DNA of 64,000 bases from Lingula anatina. Taxonomy: Eukaryota; Brachiopoda; Lingulata; Lingulida; Lingulidae. Below are positions 38,319 to 50,424 of the stretch, one piece after another. Where the stretch lies: NCBI RefSeq assembly GCF_001039355.2, contig NW_019773981.1, positions 545,595 through 609,594 on the forward strand, given 5' to 3'. The notes beneath the pieces are model-generated. The model was not told the DNA's origin. It saw only the letters and a list, made by a program, of their open reading frames with translations, and ran no database searches. Made by a program: the position numbers and the translations under genes. Each line of letters starts with the position of its first letter. Positions within the stretch are counted from its first letter, which is position 1.

Positions 38319-40062
38319 CTAGCAAATAACAAACAACTTTATCAGTTCTAGCATATTTTAACAATTAACTTCTCTTAATTCTAATGACTACAAACTATCA
38401 TTTAAGCTTGCCACATACCTAACCATCTTTGCTGTCTACAATGTAACATATCTACAACTTAATGTCTTATTCTCTTTGTGACTGGTTTAGCAAGTAAGTT
38501 ATTATGTTAGTTACATCCACTCCAAGAATCAGACATCAAACATGATCATCATTTACTGAATAAATGTGCTTATTTAAAGTCTACATTGTTTAAACTTTCT
38601 TTAACAATATATTAAGTGAGTGCTTCATGGAAATGCCCTTTCATAGAGTTTGTTTGTAACTTACAGTACAGAAGTTTTTCTCATATCAGACTGTGCCATC
38701 AACTCTCCAGCCTACTGGTTAACACTTTTGAATATAAGTTTACCAAATAAAATATTTAGTAGCTAAAAATAATCTACAAAAAAACTTAAATTTCCTCAAG
38801 TTCCATTAAACAAGAGACTTTGAAAAAACCTAATTATGTCCATCATCCAGGTAAACTGTCAATTGCCTTGGACCAACAGCTAACCTGGTAGACTGAAAGT
38901 GCACTGCTTTTGAAAATCAGAGAATATTTTTCTTATTCTTTTCCACTGAGCATTGAAAAACAACAAAAACAAGTATGTAAGATTGGGCCTTAGAGGTGTA
39001 AACAGTTACACATATATTGATTCTCAACTGTAATTACACCTAAGTGCCATGTCTAGTTACAAACTAATCAAACCTATATAGTCTGAGAGTCCTCTTGCGC
39101 ACGAAACTGCAGTTGCATTATCATCTAAATCTTAGGACTCAATGAGTGAGATGCAAAAAAATCTATCCTTAAAACATACTGGATATTTTTAAAAGTTTAT
39201 TCATTTTGTTACATGCAAAGAGGTATAGGTACACACAGACCCCTCCCACCACCTGCAATGATGCCATAGCCATACACCAAAATATTCTAAAATATTTGGA
39301 ATGCAAACAGTGCATATGTATAAGACAAAGATAAGCAAACTTTTTAGGGGGACTTAAGGGCTGACAATTATGATTGAGAAGATGACACCCAAAACAGTAA
39401 CAGAGACACCTGAATATATTTCCAAAAGAGCAACTATTTTCGCAGGCTTTTATTCAAAATATTATTCAGTAATTCGCAAACAATAAACTTGCATAATGGA
39501 CTGTATTTCAGTGATTACACAATAATGTCAGTCCATGTAAATAAACCCTATAGTGTGTGTTCTTGTGCAGATATTGTGCAAGTTATGATAGTGAAAAGGA
39601 AGAGAAATCCACATGGAGAGGTCCGCCATATTGATTTACCAGGCCTAGATCGTAAACACTCCCGCATTCCAAAGATTTCCGTTGATTTTCTCTCCATCTC
39701 AACAAAATTCGACCTACCTTTCATATTTGTAGTCATCTTGCTACTAAATCATTGATGTTTACTTGGTGTATCGATGGGATTTCACCGTTAACTTTTCCAA
39801 AATCACTGATAAGATCAACCACCGCGAAACTGGATTATTATGCTAAAGGTCGCCCGCATGACATTAACATACATTAACCCCCTTCTGACCTTTAGGCGGC
39901 CATGGCCTCATTCCCGGGCCTCAAAATTAAGCATGGTGGGAAATTATTTTTTTCATAAAATACAAAATAATATGTTCAAAACAGATACCATGGGATATAA
40001 CATACCAAGATGAATAAAAAATATAATTATTTTCCTTCAAAGTCTCCACACTTCATCTTAGG
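38275..40062. repeat. 1788-bp direct duplication copy 2
   Basis: Second copy of 36486-38273. Both copies contain the same 88-codon open frame (37700-37966 and 39489-39755), which has no recognised domain and is likely chance. Confidence 0.95.
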
Positions 40063-41836
40063 CCAAGACTATGCTGCCACCTGGCGAGGTTTGATTCAAT
40101 TACATGTTTACCCGGCGCGTTACAGGTGTAAAAGATACGATCTCATATAGTGACGAAAAACTCATCTTGTTAACGGCCTCTTCTTTCTAAAACTGGACTT
40201 CTTTTTTAAGCGTGATATTCTAACATGTATACAATTTTTATATTGTTCTTCTACAAACAATATTTGAGTAGTCCCAAATTACAATTAGGGGCTATATTTT
40301 ATATTTGAACTGTCTATACGTACAAAAAGAAATACACTGATATTTCTAGGCACCATTGAAATACTATTGGTGGAAAAGTTACTCGAAAAATGTGTATGCA
40401 AGAATATGCAGGCCTAGCCTAAATTGTTACATAAGTTTATTCATTCAAATGTACTTATCCCGTTAAATCCAGTTTTCTTTCATAAAGTCGCTGTGCACAA
40501 GCGTGCAGTATCTACTAAGAGAAGGAATGAGGAAAAAACTCATCAAAACGTTTGCACGATTTTGTCCTTTTATCTAGTTTCATATTTAGGTCAGCTGATT
40601 TTAAGCCAGAATCTTTACCTATGAGAAAAAAATCAAGCATTAACACTGTGCTCTGCACGTTTTCTTACCATTTATGCGGTAGGGTCTACTGCATGAGAGA
40701 TCAGAATACCCACGGTATCTCAAATATTTCGATTAAAAGCAGCATTTCCGAGAGCAAATCCATTTGATGTATTCCACCCTGGTCGCCATTTGCAATAGAA
40801 GTTGGTCAGTATGTCAGATCGAATGCATTACGAATTTTATTTGTGGGAAAAATTGGTCAGTATGTCAGTATGTCACGGCAGTCAGGTATATCAACATAAC
40901 GTAACAGCGCTCACAGCTAGTGCTGACATCTTTTGGCAGTAGGTCAAATCAAATGAAAACGCAGCGTTCTTCCAATGTGGGGTTTAACCTGTTTAACTAC
41001 CTTCTGCCATTACTGAATAATAATTTGGATAATTATGTACACTTTCTCCAACAATTACCAGTCCTGTAATTATCCTTGAGTCTTCATGAGTGTCACAGTG
41101 GAGAAATGTGCCAGAGACATAGGCCCTATCTGTGAATATCTGGTAAAAAATCAACCTGTGGCCCTGGTAGAGGGTAGGTTTTAACCCCGATATACTGTTA
41201 AAACAGGTTATACCTACATGTAGTAGACTTAAAAGTGGTTTAGGACATCCTGATTATTTTCTTTACTTTTCCTTTTTTTTTTCATTATTATTATATTTTT
41301 TTCGGGAAAGTGTCTACCGATGGTAGCCGTACTTACCGATGTGCGACCTATTGTTACGTTTTAATTTATTCGTTATTTTTCTCGGAAGAAATACTTCAAT
41401 ATCTAAATAGCTAAGAAATTTTCTCATCATACTCGCATAACTCTGATTTAGTGTATGTCATTTTTTTCTATTCATTTTTGACAGCCCATGGGGTTAATCT
41501 GACGTAACAAGCATGCATGTTTTACACAGTCTAGTTTCAACAGACGTTTACAAGATTGCATATGAAGAATAAAATGAAAATATGATAAATAATAAAAGAG
41601 GTGACACAGATTTTAAAAGTTAGACAAATAAATGGAAATGGTGTTTGTACAATGAATTTTAACCCTCCGTGTAGAAAAGTATACTTTAAGAAGAATGAAG
41701 ACCTAAATTAAAGAGAAAATTAATCAGCCGGTGAAGTAGAGAACAGACAGATTGGGAAGTTACCTGTACTGAATGTCCATGCACCAGTACGTCAAAAAAC
41801 CCACGTTTCATCGTCAGATTAAAAGCATGAGATATT
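40063..41836. other. unassigned region upstream of HR3
   Basis: HR3 needs at least one more 5' exon, expected here or further right. I see no exon with the required phase. A minus-strand frame of 16 codons at 41764-41811 ends in a good GTAACT donor but has the wrong phase. Confidence 0.5.
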
Positions 41837-41994
41837 ACTTTGTTAAAAGTAGAGCCGTTATATTAGGTATAAAATTTAAAGGTTATTTTTAGAAACAAAA
41901 AACCTTTTGAGGTCAGTCGATCACACACACACAATAATAAATAAAATAATAAAAAATAAATAAATAAAATCCGCAAGTGTCATCTGCCCTTCTG
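41837..41994. repeat. direct duplication copy 1 (single-N join at 41995)
   Basis: Matches 41996-42182. The main difference is the length of a CA tract, short here and much longer in copy 2, as expected of two microsatellite alleles. Confidence 0.9.
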
Positions 41995-41995
41995 N

Positions 41996-42079
41996 ACTTT
42001 GTTAAAAGTAGAGCCGTTATATTAGGTATAAAATTTAAAGGTTATTTTTAGAAACAAAAAACCTTTTGAGGTCAGTCGA

Positions 42080-42120
<41 letters not shown>

Positions 42121-42182
42121 AATAAATAAAATAATTTTTAAAAAAATAATAATAAAATCTGCAAGTGTCATCTGCCCTTCTG
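41996..42182. repeat. direct duplication copy 2 with expanded (CA)n
   Basis: Begins right after the N at 41995 and repeats 41837-41994 with a CA tract at about 42081-42118. Confidence 0.9.
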
Positions 42183-43364
42183 ACTGTTCATGCTAAAACA
42201 TATTTATGATTTAGTCAAAACAAAACAAAAAAAAAAAAAAAAAAATTGGCAGTTTGAAATAAAGGTACGTCGTTTTGCTTACCAGATTAAGTGGGTTTCT
42301 TTAGTAGAAACAGTTCTTTCTGGTGTTGTTTTCGGAAAAAAGGTGCATGCCCATCTAACCAATATATTATATAGTCTTCAGGTTGACATCCGTGAAGGCA
42401 AACAATAAATTGTATACCTAAAACACATATATCGATTTACTTAATATCATGCACCATTACAAAGATCGGAAAGATCCAGAAGATTGGCAAGATTGCTTGC
42501 GCGTCTTTGTACTGTTATACTTACAGTCCTACCAGGAAAACGGAACGGATAATCGAATCAAACTGACTAACCCTTTAACATGCTCCTTTAAAAATGTTGA
42601 ACCTTTCCTCGTGAAAACACATTGAGTTAAAGTCTTTCCAGCTTTTAATAGGTACGTAATATCAGCAAAGCCTTCTCTACTCCGAATTTTTGCAGTAAAG
42701 TAATTAATAAAGTGAACGAGCGCGACCAATCCCAAATATAAGGAAATCAGTCTTTTGCAGCACGTAGAAATATCATATTTTCGAATGAAAATAATGCATT
42801 TGACATTGGTTCGGTAGGGTGGATTATTTAATGTTGTTAATTGCTTTCATACTTGAGGGGCGCCTCCTTGCCCCCCCCCCTCCTTAAAACGTAAAACACC
42901 GACCGACCCTAAAATTTAGCTGCTATGCCATAAATAAATAAATAAATAAAATAAATTTCGTCTCCCGACCTGTTTACAGAGATTCCAATTTATCAATTTT
43001 GTCTGAAATTTCCATTTCACGCGTTTTTTTCCCTTTCTTTTTCTGTCACGGAAGAGCACCCAGACATCTAACTACTCTTTCCCGTCTTTCTCTGTCTCTC
43101 TCTCTCTGCTAGTGAAGCGAGCGGGTATGAGCTGCGGGTGTCGTTCCAGAAACCAGACAAGCAAATTGTTCCCAGTTTTATTATCAACCCCACGTTGAAC
43201 TCTGGACTGAGCAGACAGGTTCTGAAACCTCGTAGACCAAATAGATCTATCAAAGTAGCATATTGCTGCGACTGCCGATTTTTCTTTGCCGCATGAATTT
43301 CTCAGCGCTTAAAGTCAGAAAGCAGCACGAGAGAGACAGCGTCAGCGGCACCTGATACCTAACC
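42183..43364. other. region upstream of spermine synthase
   Basis: No exon supported. Contains poly-A near 42230-42245, a C-run near 42872, (AATA)n near 42930 and a (TC)n tract near 43088-43107. The spermine synthase promoter should lie in its right part. Confidence 0.5.
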
Positions 43365-44936
43365 ATGACGGCAAACACGATCATGATGTGTTTCAAAGTA
43401 GCTCCCAGCTACGTTAGTGGCCCAGGTAGCGTTGACACGTTTTTCAGATAAATTCTGTATGTGGTAGCATCTGAACAGTGCATATCAGAAAACGTTAGTG
43501 CATGAATTTTCGTGATAAGGCGCAGGTAACATTGAGGTCACACAGCCGCAATGGTGCTGAATGCATCAATTATTTTGTTAAATTATTAATATATTAACAT
43601 GATTAAAACTTCACTGCCGAACATTTTATTTATTAAATGATCAGATACTAACAGTAATACAGTATTTTAATTAGTGAGTATTTTAAGTGGACTTTAAAAA
43701 GTGGACCATATATTCAAACATAGGATTTTACTGGTAGCTTTATATGAGTTATTTCACGTACATGTCAGCTGTTCTGTGTGCTTCCCACCAAGGAGGTAGA
43801 TACTAATGGATACTGGTACGACTCATTGTACCATCACCATCACTAAAAATAAATCACATAAATGTGTCACACACAATTTTCTTTCTTTCTGTCCTATTTT
43901 CATTTCTTTTTTCCCCTAAAATGTATTGTCAGTGTAATTTTTCTCATGAGAATCTAATTTCTTTTCTTTGATATTATAATTAATTGATTATTATTGGTTA
44001 TTATTTCTCTTTAATATAGAGTTTCAGGCTAGACTGAAGAAAGCTGGGGAACTGGCTTTGGGGGAACTGTCCTCAGAACCCAGACAGTTGGAGGTTGCTA
44101 AAGACAAGCTGTTCATCTTTACTGGGACTTCTGGAAGGTGAAAATGGTTTCTCTCACTGAATGGTCCCTTCATTAAAACAACTAACTTGTAATTTAATTC
44201 TAGAGGAGATGCAAAAATTTCCAACCAAAAATAATCTGTAATTAATTCATTGAGAGTTTTGCTCCCAGTATTTATTATTTCTGTGTATGGTAAAATTATC
44301 AATTTTCAGTCATGCTGTTCTCAGAACTTATACGACTGGGCTTCTTACCTTTGATGTCCAGCACTTTGGAGAGGGGGACGAGTATGAATGGAACAATGGC
44401 AAATATGACATGGAGGTAACAACAACCCAACAGAAGTATGTTATGTGTGTAGACACAACATATATAGTACACATAAATGGCTGTATATTTTTTATTTCTC
44501 GGTGTGCATGGGCAAGTAGTGGCATGTACTGGTACTTTTTCCTGTGTTATACTGTATAATTTTTCAAAATCTTGATGTTTTTAGACCTTTATAAAAATTG
44601 TCTATGTACACTGAGGTTATTGACATCAAATATTTTTATCTGTCAGGTGGTTCTGAAACCTTTTTTGGGTATTAAAATGATATATTTTTGTCCAGGCTAT
44701 CAAAAAATTGAAAAAGAACATTGAAGACCTTTTTGGTTCAGCAGTGGAAAATGCAAACAGGTGTGTGAATGATTAAGCTTGGCTTTAAAGTATGAAGATT
44801 TACAAATTCATTTGGGTGTTTCAAGGGTGATGACTCGAGTATTTAGTCTATATTATAGGTTGCAGATCTTTTGATGAATTAATAATAATTGAAGCTAGAA
44901 TTGGGTACAAGTCACAGACAACTGACCATCAAATTG

Positions 44937-44977
<41 letters not shown>

Positions 44978-47660
44978 TGCAACTGTTATATCAAAAAACA
45001 ATATACATAATTTCTTTCATTTCAGCAACGTATTTTATATGTAAACTTAAAAAAGCTATTGTATAATACTTAATGCACACTCCTGAACTTATTGCATACT
45101 TTATTGTACTTCATGTTGGACCCTCAAAAAAAAAAAAATATACGCAAAAAAATCTCTAAAAGAGTAACCCCTTGGTAATTTGTGGTCACTATGTATTTAA
45201 CACAAAAACATATATTTTAGTCTTTATGCTCCCATTCGACGTGGTGGTCAGGTTTGGACCTATGGCATCACTGCAGATGAGAGGCTGATGGAGCCAGACT
45301 ATGATAAAGTGTCCTTTGAGACCAACTCTCCATGGCAGAACATCAAGATCATGCACTCCAGAGAGCTTGGGAATGTTTTGTTGCTTGATGATGATATCAG
45401 TAAGTTGACATAAAGCTTGTAAACATTTGCTACAGTGTGAAAAAATATGTATAAAAACTTGCTACAATGTTTTTAAAATACAAGGGTGTCTTATGAATTT
45501 TAATTGTTTTGAAAACCACTGGAGGTTTACTATACAGTAATATAATACATGTAGAAACTAAGAGGTCAAAAAATTTTACACCACTTGAGCCATTAAGATA
45601 ATTAAGTCCTAAAGAGAAACAATACTGTATGTTATGTATGGATGAGGAAAAGTTGGTTAACTTTCTTAGAATGTCTAAACTGTTAATTTTTAGGAACAGA
45701 ACCAAAAAAAAAAAAAAAAAAAAATAGTTAAACTTTAAAATAATTGTTTAGACAGCATAAACTTACATAATAAGTGAAAATATGAAGAATGTATGGTAAT
45801 GTGCACCTGACCAGTCAAGTGAAGTTAAAAAATGGTCATTTTTTTGGGTAAAACTGCTGGAGTAGTTATGGGTTCAGTGAGTTCTGAAAATAGGATGCTA
45901 AGATTTTTTTCCAGAATCCTTTCTGCAGTCCACTGATAAACATATATTGTGTATTTTAGTGCTTGGTGAGAGTGACTTAATCTACACACAAACGTTACTT
46001 GGTCTGGGGAACCCTAAGCGTGAGAACTACAAAGGCAAGGAGATTCTGATCCTTGGTGGAGGAGATGGAGGCATCTTGCACGAATTGTTGAAGGAGAACC
46101 CAAAATTTGTTACCATGGCAGAAGTAAATGGACCAAAGTTTCTTACTGATAAACTTAATTACTTAAACTAAGCATACAGAGCACTAAAAGTTTGTCACCC
46201 ACAGTCTCTTTATTCTAAAAATATTTCTAAATATTTAATTTTGAGTAAATCAGTATGGTTGATTGTCATTACCAGTCAATCCACAAATAAATGACAAAAT
46301 ATTGGTATTGAAATTTTACACTGCTTTGGTTAATTTATACAGCAGTAACATAAAGGAATTAACTAATACAATATAAGATAATATAATGTACACTCTTTTT
46401 ACATCAGATTGATGAAGAAGTCATCAAAGCTTGTCGTGTTCACATGAGAAGTGTTTGTGGAGACAGCATGGATAAATTTGAAGGGAATAACTATAAGGTA
46501 ATTCTCATATGCTATTCTCAACCACTTTGGTAAATTTGAAGAGCGAAGTTTGTGAGCTATCTATCTTTCTATTTATATATCAAATACTGTGATGTTTAAT
46601 CTGTAGCAAGGGTCTGAAAAGATAAAGGTATTGCAACAGTGAGTGCAGTGTTTTCACTTCACAGTGGTTGCAAATGACTCAAGAAAAGTTAATTTTAACA
46701 TAGGCACATTGTCAAAAAAAATATATATATATGTTGGTTCCTAGTTATCCACCATTGTTCATTTTCATAAAATTTTTTTCGTGTTTTTTTATTGCCGATT
46801 CACCAATTTTTTCCTTTCGGGGAAATGGAGCATTAAGCTTCAGTACAACGTGCTCTTTAATGTTTGTAGATCATCATTGAAGACTGTATCAAGGTTATGA
46901 AGGAGGACCTAGAGCAGGGCAAGAAGTACGACTTTGTTATCAATGACTTGACAGAATTTCCGGTAGATAAAGAAAACTATGGTGAGCATAGTAAGGATTT
47001 AACTTGGGGCCAATTTCACACAAAAAGTACAAAGTATACAATGCTCATTTTACCAAGGCTTTCCCCAGAGAGTAATCCAGTCGTCATTTGGACAGCCATT
47101 AGCCACAAAAGACGGTCTATTTTTCCAAAGACAGCTGGACAGCTTTTAAGTTGTTAGGTTGGTTGGTTGGGCTTGCTTGGGTTGGACTCCCTGTAAATGG
47201 ACGGCCTAAATACAGAGTCACATTTTGGACTTTCTGCACCCCAAATCTATGAAAACCACTGCATAAAACCTTTTAAAAAACTTATCCAAAGCCATTGAGA
47301 AAATTATGATATGTAAACTTGTTTTCTAATTCTAAATTGATTGAATTGATGAATTGTTGTTTGACATTCATATTTCCAGGATTTGCCTATGATTTCAAGA
47401 CCACCCACTTGGTGATGGAGCTGGCTCTGCAGCTGCTTAAACCTCAAGGAAAGGTTCTGGCAAGGGTGGGTATTACATTTTACTTCACATGATCTCAACA
47501 TATTGACAAGCTGTGTCAATTAATTTTAAGAAATTAATTAAATTCAGACTTTTCAGGGTAATGATCTTGACTTCAGTTTATGCATTTCATGAGGGTATTT
47601 TTGAAATAATTTCATAAGGACCAATGTAGAAAAATACAGATTTTTGTTTTTATTGTTTTT

Positions 47661-47702
<42 letters not shown>

Positions 47703-48338
47703 TTTAAGGTAAAAATTGGATATTAGGTTTTATTCAAATAATATAATGTAGGTTTCAGTAAGATAATTGTTTTGTATAATGAGCAGTTGATTGCAATTTT
47801 TATTTAATAGAGATTTTAATGAAATGATAAAGTAATATCATGACATTGTACATAACAACTGTCATTTAGTTTATTTTTAGGAAATTAGTACCAATAAGTG
47901 GACAGCTGTAGAAAACTGATAAATTTAGTTGCTCAAAGTTCAAGGCATTTACCATTATCTTTAGGGCAACAGTAAGAGTGCTGTGGATTACTATCCGCTA
48001 GTCGATGAAGATATTATCAAGCTTGGTGGACAGTTTAAGCGTAGAGATGCTTACGTGCCATCTTTTCGTGAAACGTATCCTTTACTTTCCCTCAAGGCAA
48101 GTACTTGCATGCATGATAGATGCATGCATACGTAATGGATTCATTCAAATTAATCAAGTCAAGTAAGACATTACAAAATTAACAATCACATTGTTCTGTG
48201 ATGTAAACTTTTCTGTAAATTAATTTGTATTGAAGATTGAATATATTGTCAAACATGTGCAACTTAACATTTAACTTAAAATTTGTCTTACTTAACTGTT
48301 TCATCAGATACTGCCTTTATGAAATATGGAAGGTTTAA
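43365..48338 (+). CDS. SMS: spermine synthase, complete, 11 exons
   Basis: Transfers an aminopropyl group from decarboxylated S-adenosylmethionine to spermidine to make spermine, in the cytosol. CDS exons: 43365-43425, 44020-44137, 44310-44415, 44696-44760, 45221-45399, 45960-46123, 46408-46497, 46870-46981, 47380-47465, 47965-48074, 48308-48338. All have AG/GT borders and matched phases; total 1122 nt, 373 aa, against 366 for human SMS. An N-terminal SAM-decarboxylase-like domain (about 1-120) precedes the catalytic domain: [10 protein letters not shown], then GGGDGG at 209-214 for nucleotide binding, the acidic MAEIDEEVI stretch after it, and VINDLT with Asp287, matching the catalytic Asp of human SMS. 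The last exon encodes only YCLYEIWKV plus stop, matching the human C-terminal WVFYTVWKK. An AATAAA at 48711-48716 may be the poly(A) signal. Family and structure are clear; only the exact initiator is inferred (first ATG of exon 1). Confidence 0.96.
44940..44973. repeat. (AT)n microsatellite in an SMS intron
   Basis: Pure ta dinucleotide tract. Confidence 0.95.
47664..47693. repeat. (AT)n microsatellite in an SMS intron
   Basis: Pure dinucleotide tract followed by a T run. Confidence 0.9.
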
Positions 48339-48710
48339 ACTTGCTGTGGGCAAAGAACCAAATAGGTGCAGAAGCTTCCTGTTTATAAGAACCTAGAAGA
48401 CATAATTTTTCTTTAAGTTTTAATATGAGTCGGTATTCATTAGTGATTTTATCTTTATTTTACTTTCAGTCAATATGAACTAGATAAGTTGGTTTTTAAT
48501 TTTACTTCTGCTATGAATTACAGCATTACTTTTAGAAGTCTCATAGATGGACATAAATAGACATGGAACACGTTTCTCTTACATTTTCATTTTGCATTAT
48601 TCTTAATTTGCTTCATTCTTTTAATCCAAGAAGCATGATGCACTTTTATGTGAAGAAAATATGCAAACTTTTAAGTTACTTGTAGATTTATCATCCTCTA
48701 CAATGATTAG

Positions 48711-48716
48711 AATAAA
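48711..48716 (+). terminator. candidate SMS poly(A) signal
   Basis: Canonical AATAAA, 373 bp after the SMS stop. Alternatives such as ataaataaatg near 48944 also exist; which one is used cannot be told from sequence. Confidence 0.4.
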
Positions 48717-49028
48717 ATTAACTTTGGCCCAAATAATGGCAAATTTAAAGATATATATAAACCTTTTATATATTTCATCACATCCCTTACAGATTTGCAG
48801 TAAACTTTTTAATTTGGAAAGTACAGAAAGAAATATAAATCAATTAATTCAGAGAAAATATAACAGTTTGGTATATCAGTTTTGTTTTACATTTCAATTT
48901 CAACACTTTGGAAGAGTGCTGAAAAGGTTGCAAGATAATGATAAATAAATGACACCAATTACAATAATTGAATTTCCTCAAACTGATTGAACATTATCTT
49001 GTATGCTTTCTTTCAAAACAGACTGACT

Positions 49029-49892
49029 TCAAGTCCAATGTCCACCTCTATTTTGGTTGTAAGGTCTCTGGCCTGGCCTATCATTATAACTATTGTATCT
49101 TTGTTGATCTCGTCTCCCTTCATGAAAATGTCTGTCTTGTCCTTGCCTGTGATCATGATGATGATGATAATTCTGTCCATGTCTGTCACTATATGGATGA
49201 TACCTGTCTCTTTGCCTGTAATCTGAGTGATGCCCTCTAGCTCCACGGTGCTGGTTATATCCTCCCCGACTGTAATCAGGCCTGAATAAAAAATATTGGA
49301 TAATTAGGAAGAACACAATATACACAAAGTGATGTTAAATAGATATTTGTCTTCTATATTTTCATGTAACAGTGATGAAAAAGTAGTGTTTCAATACCAA
49401 CATACCATATGCTCTTACGCAATTTAAAGAACATTGCTTTTAACAATAGGCATTTTCCTACTCATGTAATATTTCTTCCAACTACTTCTGGTATACATGA
49501 TAAATGTGCTCAAATAATTTTTGATAACTGAAAAAAATCGGTGTGGAAGAGGATTTTACACCTTAATGTGTAGCCTCTGTTCCAATCTCTGGGTTTCAAA
49601 GAAACTACTCGTATACCATATGATGTGAAAAAATCAAATGTCCAATCTGCTTTCCTGCTAATATTATTACATGATACAGAATAATCTCTGGTGTAATACA
49701 TCTGATAATACAACTTATCTACCTATTCCTGTCATAAGCTCGTTTAGGCTTGGAATACCAATTCTCTACACAAGGCGGGTCTGCAAGAGGTGTGTTTAAG
49801 GTTGTCATATAATCTTCATCTTGGTCTGTGTAACGGTGCCTGAACAGATCTTCATACAACAACAGCTTCTCCTCGATGCTTTGGTCTCCCAT
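49029..49892 (-). CDS. RAMAC: RNA cap guanine-N7 methyltransferase activating subunit, complete, 2 exons
   Basis: A small nuclear cofactor that binds and activates RNMT, the enzyme that methylates the mRNA 5' cap. Exon 1 is 49723-49892 and exon 2 is 49029-49281. The donor is AATAG|GTAGAT, the acceptor TTATTCAG|G, and the phase matches, giving 140 aa (human about 118). The N-terminal activation domain (about 1-56) shows KLLLYEDLFRHRYTDQDEDY and then PPCVENWYSKP, matching the FxxxFxxRFTxxDxxY and PPxVExW pattern of human RAMAC. The rest is an RNA-binding low-complexity tail rich in R, G, Y, Q and N, here with an unusual His-rich patch (YHHHHDHRQGQDRHFHE). Long open frames on the opposite strand (48968-49240) are its shadow. 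It converges on SMS and diverges from cyclin H. Confidence 0.92.
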
Positions 49893-50424
49893 CCTGAAGA
49901 AACGTGCAAAAATACATGCATAAACATACTGTACATGAACACTAGTCTACCAACCATAAACAATAATAATTGTTAGGAGACAAAAGCTGTAAGAAATACA
50001 AATATCTTGCTTTAATGACCTGTATCCCTAAAAATTAAATTTAACTGATTAAAAGGCTGAAACTATCTTAAAATTATCTATTGTGTTGCATGCATGATCG
50101 CAGCATTGATGCCGATGACGCAGTTGTGAAGTTGCAAAACGTACGGGTTTCATTAAAAATACGAATTCTTTGTCAACGAAATGCTTCTTTATCGTATCTG
50201 TATTAAAAAAAGCCAAATTCACCACTTCTGGCATATTGCAGAAGGGTATTTAACAGTGTATTTTACCTTAATGAATCAACGTGAGCTTGGTGATTCCCTT
50301 GAAACTGCAGTATGAAGATGTCGCTTCATTCAAGAGGTGCTTGAAAATGAGACCAAGAATAAGCTTATAGCGCCATCTATGAACGAGTCACAAGACGAGA
50401 GAAAAGTTACATGAAAGAGGATGC
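49893..50424. promoter_or_regulatory. putative bidirectional promoter between RAMAC and CCNH
   Basis: The two start codons lie head to head with 532 bp between them, which must hold both 5' UTRs and both promoters unless there are distant untranslated exons. No TATA box can be assigned with confidence, as expected for housekeeping genes. Motifs such as gcgccatctatg (near 50370) are recorded without a binding claim. Confidence 0.5.

Noticed and set aside
37700-39755. Identical 88-codon frames in two places taken as a gene family
   Set aside because: They are the same sequence in a falsely duplicated block, and the frame has no family resemblance.
41764-41811. Minus-strand ATG frame MKRGFFDVLVHGHSVQ with a good GTAACT donor as HR3 exon 1
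   Set aside because: It ends in phase 0, whereas the next HR3 exon at 36529 requires a donor leaving one base (phase 1); the other ATG frame there gives an immediate stop.
46897-47157. Plus-strand frame reading past the SMS exon
   Set aside because: The exon ends at 46981 with a GTGAGC donor, and the following residues have no match to spermine synthase; it is intron read-through.
48968-49240. Plus-strand frames of 79-90 residues
   Set aside because: Antisense shadows of RAMAC exon 2, whose low-complexity codons leave the other strand open.
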